A stretch of 5,272 nt of DNA from Micavibrio sp. (GTDB lineage: Bacteria > Pseudomonadota > Alphaproteobacteria > Micavibrionales > Micavibrionaceae): contig JAMONE010000248.1 in NCBI GenBank assembly GCA_027066695.1, forward strand, positions 1 through 5,272, given 5' to 3'. The notes under the pieces were generated by a model. It was not told the origin of the DNA. It worked only from the letters and a program-made list of their open reading frames with translations, and ran no database searches. The position numbers were made by a program, and so were the translations under genes. Numbering within the stretch: the stretch's first letter is position 1; every line of letters begins with the position of its first letter. Positions 1-5,272 of this stretch are shown in pieces.

Positions 1-1244
1 ATATATTACGTAGCTGGAGCAACCCTATCTTTAATGCCGCAGGCCTAAACCCCGATGCTATTGATATAATATTGGTGCAAAGCAACGCAGTTAACGCATT
101 TGTTGCTGGTGGCTCTAACATATTTTTCTATACGGGGCTTATCAATAAAACCGAAACCCCTGGAGAGTTAATCGGCGTAATTGCGCATGAAACTGGCCAT
201 ATAACAGGCGGGCATTTGATAAAAGGGCGCGAGGCGTTAGAGCGCGCATCATATGAAAGCATTATAGGAACAATCCTTGGCATTGGCGCGGCAATAGTAA
301 TGGGCGATTCCATGGCTGCGCCTGCTATATCATTGGGCGGAAACTCTATAGCGCAGCGCAGCTATCTCGCGCATAGCCGCATTAACGAATCCAGCGCAGA
401 TCAAGCCGCTCTAACATTTTTGGAAAATGCGAAAATAAATCCATCGGGCATGGCTAGTTTTATGGATAAATTAAAGGCTGATAATTATGTGCCTGAAAAT
501 CAGCAGAGCGAATATGTTCGCACTCACCCTTTAGTCGATAATCGTATAGAGGCATTAAAACGCCGCATAGCTTCATCAGAATATAATGCTGTTCCTTATC
601 CTGATCTATGGCTAGAGCAGCACGCCCGCATGAAAGCAAAGCTAAGCGGCTTTATTAATCCAGGGCAAGTCCCATGGATGTATGATGATAAGGATAACTC
701 TATCTCTGCGCGCTATGCTCGCGCTATTGCTGCATATCGTAACAATAATGTGATTGATGCATTAAGCAAGATTGACGCACTTATAGAAACCGAACCTGAA
801 AACCCGTATTTTCAAGAGCTAAAGGGGCAAATGCTGGTTGATTTTGGCAAAGTCGGGCAGGGGGTAAAATATTACAAAAAAGCAATCGAGCTATTGCCGC
901 AAGCAAGCCTTTTCAGGATAGCTTTGGCACATGCATTAATCGAATCGGTAAGTAACACAGGCAATCAAAAAGAAATATTGTCCGAGGCCATCAAACAATT
1001 AAAAATTTCATTGAAAGATGAAACGCGCTCAACTCGTGTTCATCGCCTTTTGGCAACCGCTTATGGACGCTTGGGCGAGGAAAATAGTGCCAAGTTACAT
1101 CTCGCAGAAGAAGCTGTATTACAACGCCGCCTCCCTTATGCTCGCCAACATGCAGAGCATATTTTAGAAACAGAAACCGAAGGCAGTAAATTATGGCTTA
1201 AGGCAAAAGATATAATTTCTTTTATCGATACTACGAAAAAATAG
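1..1244 (+). CDS. M48 family metalloprotease with C-terminal TPR-like region, BepA/YfgC-like (5' end outside window)
   Basis: Probably a periplasmic zinc metalloprotease of the BepA (YfgC) type, a family that in E. coli clears or helps assemble outer-membrane proteins such as LptD. The reading frame is open from the first bases (first full codon at nt 3), and the residues before Leu at nt 72 (SNPIFNAAGLNPDAIDI) fit the family. The TTG at 72 is therefore an internal Leu codon, not the start; the signal peptide and true start lie to the left. Visible marks are NAFVAGGSNIFF, the zinc site HETGH (nt 186-200), the third ligand Glu in NESSAD (nt 387-389), and THPLVDNRI, whose His (nt 525-527) matches the BepA switch histidine. 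A Gly/Ala-rich hydrophobic loop lies between HETGH and the Glu. From about nt 700 to the TAG stop the protein is helical and TPR-like (ARYARAIAAYRNNN, KYYKKAIELLP). About 413 residues are visible, against roughly 490 for E. coli BepA. All catalytic residues are intact. Family assignment is firm; the substrate is inferred. Confidence 0.93.
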   Translation, partial: ILRSWSNPIFNAAGLNPDAIDIILVQSNAVNAFVAGGSNIFFYTGLINKTETPGELIGVIAHETGHITGGHLIKGREALERASYESIIGTILGIGAAIVMGDSMAAPAISLGGNSIAQRSYLAHSRINESSADQAALTFLENAKINPSGMASFMDKLKADNYVPENQQSEYVRTHPLVDNRIEALKRRIASSEYNAVPYPDLWLEQHARMKAKLSGFINPGQVPWMYDDKDNSISARYARAIAAYRNNNVIDALSKIDALIETEPENPYFQELKGQMLVDFGKVGQGVKYYKKAIELLPQASLFRIALAHALIESVSNTGNQKEILSEAIKQLKISLKDETRSTRVHRLLATAYGRLGEENSAKLHLAEEAVLQRRLPYARQHAEHILETETEGSKLWLKAKDIISFIDTTKK

Positions 1245-1246
1245 TG

Positions 1247-1298
1247 ACGGGGTATTCTTATAGATTTTATATGAAGCAGGCTATATAGAATACTCTGT
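1247..1298 (+). repeat. Stem-loop immediately after the M48 stop codon
   Basis: Positions 1247-1263 pair with 1281-1298, giving 17 base pairs with one bulged T (1286), two G-U pairs near the base and a 17-nt loop. The core arms are GTATTCTTATAG and CTATATAGAATAC. The stem starts three bases after the TAG stop. No T-run follows the right arm, so it is not a classical intrinsic terminator. It may protect the 3' end of the mRNA or take part in termination. The pairing is seen directly; the function is inferred. Confidence 0.55.
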
Positions 1299-1300
1299 AA

Positions 1301-1359
1301 ATATAGTAACTTGAATTAACAATCACACAGTGTCATATTCTTAATTCAAGCTACTATAT
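1301..1359 (+). repeat. 19-bp AT-rich inverted repeat with 21-nt loop
   Basis: Arm 1301-1319 (ATATAGTAACTTGAATTAA) matches the reverse complement of arm 1341-1359 at 18 of 19 positions; the one mismatch is A1305 against C1351's side of the stem. The 21-nt loop (1320-1340) contains the tiny palindrome ACACAGTGT. The element starts two bases after the previous stem-loop ends. No T-run follows directly, and I see no convincing target-site duplication. It could be a transcript-end structure, a binding site, or a remnant of a small palindromic repeat. Confidence 0.6.
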
Positions 1360-1460
1360 ATCTCTTAAAGGCGAGTTTTTGTGGTGCGTATAATTGTTAA
1401 ATTTCGGTGTTTATATAGTAAATTTCTCTAAGCTGCGTTAAGGTTATCTATATTTAATCA

Positions 1461-1466
1461 AAGGGG
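1461..1466 (+). promoter_or_regulatory. Ribosome binding site of the AsmA-like gene
   Basis: AAGGGG lies 7 nt before the GTG at 1474 and decides the start. The frame is closed upstream by TAA at 1429-1431, and no other ATG, GTG or TTG codon occurs in frame between that stop and 1474. The next in-frame ATG (1522) has no visible ribosome binding site. Confidence 0.75.
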
Positions 1467-1473
1467 ATTTATT

Positions 1474-4400
1474 GTGCCAAAGAAATTGGGGCATTTTTGT
1501 TGGCATATCAGCGCGTTTAGCATGAAAATGTTAGTTTTAGCGTTTGCCGTTTTTGCTATTTTGGCATCGGCATTTATTTGGCGCATCTCTAGTGATCCTT
1601 TGGATATTAGCTTTACTAAAAATTATATAGAATCAGTGCTTCATGATGAGGCGACGGGTAATTATGCGCGCATGGATCGTGTTGTGCTTTACTGGCCAAA
1701 GCTTACGGGGCCATTATATCTGCAATTATATGGCGGAGAGCTGGTGAATAAAGCGGGTGCAACCATCATATCTGTTGATGTCGCCGCGATTAGTTTTTCA
1801 CGAACAGCGTTATTGATGGGGCGCATTCTACCTAAAGCAATAATTCTGAAAAAACCTACTTTGCGCTTGGTTCGTAATGAGCTTGGTGAGTTTGAAATTG
1901 ATTTAGGGCAAGAGGATGCGGATACGGATTCTACTGAGCAATTTGCCCTTACTACTCGTATATTCAACTATATCGCGCGTCCTGGGCGGCAAAGTAAAAG
2001 CCATTCGCTACTCTCTCGGCTAGAGGCATTTGGCATAGATAATGCTAGCCTTTTCATTGATGATAAGCTGGTAAAGCAATCATGGTCGTTGCCTGATTTT
2101 AATCTGGGTTTTTATAGTACAACGAAGGGAATGAAGGGCTATATTGCCCTGAAATTACCTGATGTAGGGCTTGAAAAGTCAGAGCTTCATGTTGATTTGA
2201 AATATATATGGGATCAAAAACATGTCGAATTATCGGCTGATTTGCAGAATATAGATATTAATGCTGTTGTCGGAAAAGTGCCAGAGCTTGGCGCGTTGGG
2301 TGATCAAAATATAGTGCTTGATGCGCATATTGAAACAATTCTTGATGAAAATTTCATTCCTGAAGATATAAATATAGTGATGAAATCAGATAATGGTGAA
2401 ATCTTCTACCCTGATTTATCTGAGGAGGCTGTTCCTTATAGTAATCTAGCGTTAAGTGCGTCATATAATTATGCAGGAAAAACCTTTATGCTTCGTGACA
2501 CGCAAGTTACGGTGCGCGATGTCACTGTGCGCGCGCACGCGGAGCTTATTCATGATGATGATACTGCTAAAGGCTCGGCCAAAATTAGTATTGATAGTTT
2601 GAAACAGGCACAAATTGCGCCGCTATGGCCGAAGGTGTTACGCGGCGATAACAGTGAGAAATGGGTCGTTAAAAAGCTCTCGAAAGGGGCGTTTAAGGAT
2701 GTGTGGCTTGGTTTTGATATTTTGGCAGAAAAGAAGCTATTCCAAGATAAAAATGCAAAATTTATCGGGCCGTTTCGCCCGCTATGGAACGCTGACATAG
2801 ATAATTTAGAGGCGGGCTTTGCTTTCGATAATATGAGTGTTAACTACCGTGCGCCGCTGGATCAGGTGACAAAAGCGTCTGGCACGGGCAGCTTTAATCT
2901 CAATAAGGATGAGCTACGCATCAATATATCTAAGGCCAAATTAGGCAAGCTTAATGTCTCAAAGGGAAAATTGCTGTTCGATCAGATTACGGCAAAGGGC
3001 AAGGGGGACGCGGATATTGCTGTTAATCTTACAGGCGGTGTGCAAGATTTTATGCGTTACCTCTCTAAAGATCCGATTAATCTTGATGATGATATGAAGA
3101 TGGATATTGATAAGGTTAAGGGCAACGCTGCACTTGATGTTTCGCTGAAATTTCCTGCTCGTAAAGATGTTGGAATTGATGAGTTTAAAATTGGGATTAA
3201 CGGAAATCTTAGTGATATATTGCTGCCCGATGTTATTAAACAAATGGATTTAAGCGGAAAATCTTTAAGCTTTACCGTGGAAAATGGCTTGGCAAGTATC
3301 AAGGGTAGCGCAACGCTGGAAAACCGCCCGATGGATTTTGCGTGGGAGACCTTCATTAACAGTAAGGGTAAAGCCTATAAAGAAAAAATTGCCGCAAAAA
3401 TTACAGCTGATCCAAATATCCGCAAGATGCTTGGCATTGATCTTAGTGATTTTATCGAAGGCTCACTTCCTGTTGATGTTAGTTATGTTTCTTACGTAGA
3501 TGGAAGCTCAAAGGCTGATGTGATTATTGATGTTACGCCCGCACTGTTTTTTGTTGAGCCATTTGACTTTGTTAAGCCTACGGGGGAGGTCGCTAGTGCA
3601 AAGCTAATCGCACATTTGAAAAATGGTGATATACAAAAAATTACGGATTTAAGCGCAAAAGGCAAGGGGTTTAAGCTGTTTAAATCCGAGATATCGTTTA
3701 AGAATATTGGTGATGAAGCCCTTATTTCTAAAGGTGAGGTTAGTCACTTTATTTTGGGCGAAACCAAGGGTAAGCTTGAGTTTGTTTACGATGCAAAACG
3801 TAGCGTTAATATTATCCTTGATGCTGATTTCCTAGATGCACAGCCATTTATGGCTTCTAAGGATGATAATGGTGATTATGACGCGCCGCCTATGCGTGTT
3901 TCTGTAACGGCGACGCATATGCGAAGTGCGCCGAATGAAGTTATTCGTGATGCTAAATTATTCTTTGATATAGATAATCAAGGTCGTTTTAATCAGATGG
4001 AGATGAACGCCGTAGTCGGGCAGGGCGATTTGCGCGTTCGCTTTAAGCCTGATAAAGAGGGCAAGCGCACATTTCGCCTTAAGGCCGATGATGCGGGCGC
4101 GTTCTTGAAAGCTTTTCAGGTTTATAGCGATATACGCGGCGGCACTCTTGTAATATATGGAGAGCCAATGCGCGGGGTTTTTGATCGTAATTTGCGTGGT
4201 AAGGCGGAGATTTCCAATTTTAAGGTAGTTAACGCGCCGTTTTTGAGTAAGCTGCTTAGCATCCTTTCGCTTGGCGGAGTTGCGGAAGTTATGTCTGGTG
4301 ATGGTCTTAATTTTGAAAAACTGGAAGCTGATTTTAACTGGCTTTTCCGTCGTGGTGGTAGTTTGCTTGTGTTGAAAAACGGGCGTACTTCGGGTAATTC

Positions 4401-4656
4401 TCTGGGGTTGCTTTTTGATGGTACGTTCGATAATCAAAAGCGTGAGGTTGATGTTTCAGGAACGATTGTGCCGATGTCTGCGCTTAACGAGGTTATTGGC
4501 GCTATCCCGATTATCGGTGATATCCTGACTGGTGGTTCTGGCGGAGTATTCGCCGCTACTTACTCGATCAAGGGCAAGTCTGACGACCCCGAGATATCGG
4601 TAAATCCTCTTTCCATATTAACCCCAGGGATTCTACGCCGCATTTTGTGGGAGTGA
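1474..4656 (+). CDS. AsmA/YhdP-like inner-membrane-anchored protein (DUF3971 / AsmA-like C-terminal region)
   Basis: A 1060-residue member of the AsmA-like superfamily. Relatives YhdP, TamB and YdbH in E. coli form long beta-rich grooves across the periplasm and are implicated in phospholipid transfer to the outer membrane. Residues 1-17 are short and basic (KK at 3-4), followed by one membrane helix at about 18-37 (MLVLAFAVFAILASAF). The rest is a long periplasmic region with alternating beta-strand patterns and no catalytic motif, as expected for a lipid bridge. The C-terminal region is diagnostic: RGGTLVIYGE near residue 888, a stretch ending in LEADFNW near 950, then GTIVPMSALNEVIGAIPIIG and TGGSGGVFAATYSIKG from residue 996, and SDDPEISVNPLS with PGILRR at the end. 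This is the usual alphaproteobacterial tail. The length is a little below E. coli YhdP (about 1270) and seems complete. The GTG start is backed by AAGGGG 7 nt upstream. It follows the M48 gene by 229 bp and converges with gapR. The lipid-transport role is inferred from the family. Confidence 0.88.
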   Translation: MPKKLGHFCWHISAFSMKMLVLAFAVFAILASAFIWRISSDPLDISFTKNYIESVLHDEATGNYARMDRVVLYWPKLTGPLYLQLYGGELVNKAGATIISVDVAAISFSRTALLMGRILPKAIILKKPTLRLVRNELGEFEIDLGQEDADTDSTEQFALTTRIFNYIARPGRQSKSHSLLSRLEAFGIDNASLFIDDKLVKQSWSLPDFNLGFYSTTKGMKGYIALKLPDVGLEKSELHVDLKYIWDQKHVELSADLQNIDINAVVGKVPELGALGDQNIVLDAHIETILDENFIPEDINIVMKSDNGEIFYPDLSEEAVPYSNLALSASYNYAGKTFMLRDTQVTVRDVTVRAHAELIHDDDTAKGSAKISIDSLKQAQIAPLWPKVLRGDNSEKWVVKKLSKGAFKDVWLGFDILAEKKLFQDKNAKFIGPFRPLWNADIDNLEAGFAFDNMSVNYRAPLDQVTKASGTGSFNLNKDELRINISKAKLGKLNVSKGKLLFDQITAKGKGDADIAVNLTGGVQDFMRYLSKDPINLDDDMKMDIDKVKGNAALDVSLKFPARKDVGIDEFKIGINGNLSDILLPDVIKQMDLSGKSLSFTVENGLASIKGSATLENRPMDFAWETFINSKGKAYKEKIAAKITADPNIRKMLGIDLSDFIEGSLPVDVSYVSYVDGSSKADVIIDVTPALFFVEPFDFVKPTGEVASAKLIAHLKNGDIQKITDLSAKGKGFKLFKSEISFKNIGDEALISKGEVSHFILGETKGKLEFVYDAKRSVNIILDADFLDAQPFMASKDDNGDYDAPPMRVSVTATHMRSAPNEVIRDAKLFFDIDNQGRFNQMEMNAVVGQGDLRVRFKPDKEGKRTFRLKADDAGAFLKAFQVYSDIRGGTLVIYGEPMRGVFDRNLRGKAEISNFKVVNAPFLSKLLSILSLGGVAEVMSGDGLNFEKLEADFNWLFRRGGSLLVLKNGRTSGNSLGLLFDGTFDNQKREVDVSGTIVPMSALNEVIGAIPIIGDILTGGSGGVFAATYSIKGKSDDPEISVNPLSILTPGILRRILWE

Positions 4657-4690
4657 TGTATAGTAGTTTAGGTTAATAATATAACAAAAC

Positions 4691-4751
4691 CGTCATTACA
4701 CGGTTTATCCGTGTAATCCGCGTGATTGCATGCATAAAGTATGCAATGACG
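4691..4751. repeat. Head-to-head pair of REP-like palindromic units between convergent genes
   Basis: Two 28-bp units of the same design face each other across a 5-bp spacer (CGCGT, 4719-4723). Unit 1 is 4691-4718 on the + strand; unit 2 is 4724-4751 read on the - strand. Each reads CGTCATT, stem, loop TTTAT, returning stem, AATC. Unit 1 has a perfect 9-bp stem (ATTACACGG / CCGTGTAAT). Unit 2 has ATTGCATAC / GCATGCAAT, 8 of 9 paired. The units differ mainly inside the stem, and most differences keep pairing. The outer CGTCATT and AATGACG can also pair, so the 61-bp block is an imperfect palindrome. A leading GTCATT and trailing AATCC resemble dispersed palindromic repeats known from many Proteobacteria. 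No T-run follows, so any role in bidirectional termination or mRNA protection is inferred. Confidence 0.8.
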
Positions 4752-4775
4752 AGGTGTTAGAGTTGGTTATCTATT

Positions 4776-5081
4776 TTAACGCATACCAACGGCAGATTTG
4801 TACAGCTCTAGCAGCTCATCCAATTCGCGGCGTTTTTCGCTGTCCATTTTACGCAAGGCAACAATTTTTCGAAGTGTTTTAACATCAAAGCCAACGCCTT
4901 TTGCCTCGGCATAAACCTCCTTAATGTCCTCCATAAGAGCGGCTTTTTCTTCTTCCAAACGCTCAACGCGCTCTAGGAATGATAAAAGACGTTGCCCCGC
5001 TACTCCGCCGACATCAGTTGCTCCTGATTCATCGTTATCCGAATTATTTGGCACAGGCAAAGATGTAACATTTTCAGTCAT
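4776..5081 (-). CDS. gapR: GapR family (DUF2312) nucleoid-associated DNA-binding protein
   Basis: A 101-residue protein of the GapR family. Caulobacter GapR is a nucleoid-associated protein that binds overtwisted, AT-rich DNA ahead of replication and transcription and stimulates topoisomerases. The recognisable core runs from about residue 28 to the end: AGQRLLSFLERVERLEEEK is a coiled-coil helix, EDIKEVYAEAKGVGFDVKTL is the most conserved block, and RKIVALRKMD leads into a final Glu/Leu-rich helix ending in LYKSAVGMR. Residues 1-27 are polar, low in complexity and probably disordered (PNNSDNDESG), which makes the protein slightly longer than the 89-residue Caulobacter one. The start is an ATG with AGGAG (5090-5094) 8 nt upstream on the - strand. 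It converges with the AsmA-like gene across the REP-like pair and lies 44 bp downstream of an unrecognised gene on the same strand. The family call is firm; the same family also occurs in phages, but nothing here suggests a prophage. Confidence 0.94.
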   Translation of the reverse strand: MTENVTSLPVPNNSDNDESGATDVGGVAGQRLLSFLERVERLEEEKAALMEDIKEVYAEAKGVGFDVKTLRKIVALRKMDSEKRRELDELLELYKSAVGMR

Positions 5082-5089
5082 TTTAAAAA

Positions 5090-5094
5090 CTCCT
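5090..5094 (-). promoter_or_regulatory. Ribosome binding site of gapR
   Basis: On the - strand AGGAG is followed by 8 nt (TTTTTAAA) and then the ATG at 5079-5081. Motif and spacing are near ideal and fix the gapR start. Confidence 0.8.
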
Positions 5095-5114
5095 ATAAAT
5101 TTAGATTTAGATTA

Positions 5115-5128
5115 ATTATAATATATCA
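5115..5128 (-). promoter_or_regulatory. Possible -10 region for gapR
   Basis: Read on the - strand, a perfect TATAAT lies at 5120-5115. Overlapping it is TGATATATT (5128-5120), which resembles an extended -10 element and whose TGA is the stop codon of the upstream gene. No convincing -35 element is found about 17 nt further upstream. In DNA this AT-rich such matches arise by chance, so this is only a candidate. gapR may instead be read from the upstream gene's promoter. Confidence 0.25.
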
Positions 5129-5272
5129 CTTAGCTTTAGTAGGTTTTATATTCCAGCTTTCGATCTCGATACCATGCTCATTAGTTGCCGTTCTACTACG
5201 CCCTATTTGAAATGTCAAAACAAACTCCTGAGTTATAGCCGAGCCTTTTTTAATCTCTAGATAATTCTTTGT
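5126..5272 (-). CDS. 3' end of an unrecognised protein gene (partial)
   Basis: The last 48 codons of a - strand gene, ending in TGA at 5126-5128 and open to the right edge of the window. The visible peptide has an alternating polar/hydrophobic pattern (EFVLTFQIGRS, GIEIESWNIK) suggesting beta-strands, and ends in a basic PTKAK tail. There is no membrane segment or known motif in this part. It was below the size of a normal ORF listing, but the uninterrupted frame, the protein-like composition, and the stop placed 44 bp before the gapR start support a real gene, perhaps co-transcribed with gapR. I do not recognise the family, and a chance open frame of 48 codons cannot be fully excluded. Confidence 0.6.
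   Translation of the reverse strand, partial: TKNYLEIKKGSAITQEFVLTFQIGRSRTATNEHGIEIESWNIKPTKAK

Noticed and set aside
72..74. TTG as the start of the M48 protease
   Set aside because: The frame is open upstream to the window edge and the upstream residues match the protease family; there is no ribosome binding site before 72.
1371..1380. GCGAGTTTTT as an intrinsic terminator
   Set aside because: Only a 3-bp stem (CTC/GAG) can form before the T-run, and the long hairpin ends 16 bases earlier, too far for a classical terminator.
1394..1419. TTGTTA and TATAGT as a promoter for the AsmA-like gene
   Set aside because: The spacer is only 14 nt, and similar AT-rich hexamers occur throughout the leader, so no promoter can be chosen.
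3958..4437. 159-codon open frame on the - strand inside the AsmA-like gene
   Set aside because: It lies wholly antisense to a well-supported coding region, has a composition rich in Lys, Thr and Ile without any motif, and is a shadow frame.
1474..4656. A toxin, adhesin or other novel system in the large protein
   Set aside because: The single N-terminal membrane helix and the distinctive C-terminal tail place it in the AsmA/YhdP-like family.
4691..4751. A tRNA or small structured RNA gene between the convergent genes
   Set aside because: The two hairpins lack tRNA conserved positions and are better explained as an inverted pair of the same repeat unit.
4924..5115. 63-codon + strand open frame over gapR
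   Set aside because: It is antisense to the firmly identified GapR core and has no family resemblance.

Overview
The window looks like chromosomal housekeeping DNA from an AT-rich alphaproteobacterium. The lineage call rests on three things. One is a GapR/DUF2312 protein, a family essentially confined to Alphaproteobacteria and their phages. The second is the C-terminal signature of the large AsmA-like protein, which has the alphaproteobacterial form (SDDPEISVNPLS...PGILRR). The third is an M48 protease with the alphaproteobacterial NAFVAGG...HETGH layout. I cannot name a genus.

Layout, left to right: (1) the 3' part of a BepA-like M48 metalloprotease with a helical TPR-like tail on the + strand (1-1244), whose N-terminus lies outside the window; (2) a 229-bp intergenic stretch (1245-1473) with two successive long AT-rich hairpins, then an AT-rich leader and a clear ribosome binding site; (3) a 1060-residue AsmA/YhdP-like inner-membrane-anchored protein on the + strand (1474-4656), starting at GTG; (4) a 119-bp gap between convergent genes holding a 61-bp head-to-head pair of REP-like hairpins (4691-4751) with compensatory base changes between the two units; (5) gapR on the - strand (4776-5081) with a strong ribosome binding site and a very AT-rich 44-bp leader; (6) the last 48 codons of an unrecognised gene on the - strand (5126-5272), upstream of gapR and running off the window.

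The first two genes both concern the cell envelope: periplasmic quality control of outer-membrane proteins, and probably lipid transfer between the two membranes. They are separated by hairpins and need not be one operon. GapR is a nucleoid protein that binds overtwisted AT-rich DNA and belongs to the opposite-strand unit. I see no mobile element with coding capacity, RNA gene, CRISPR array or defence system. The most notable non-coding feature is the paired REP-like element.
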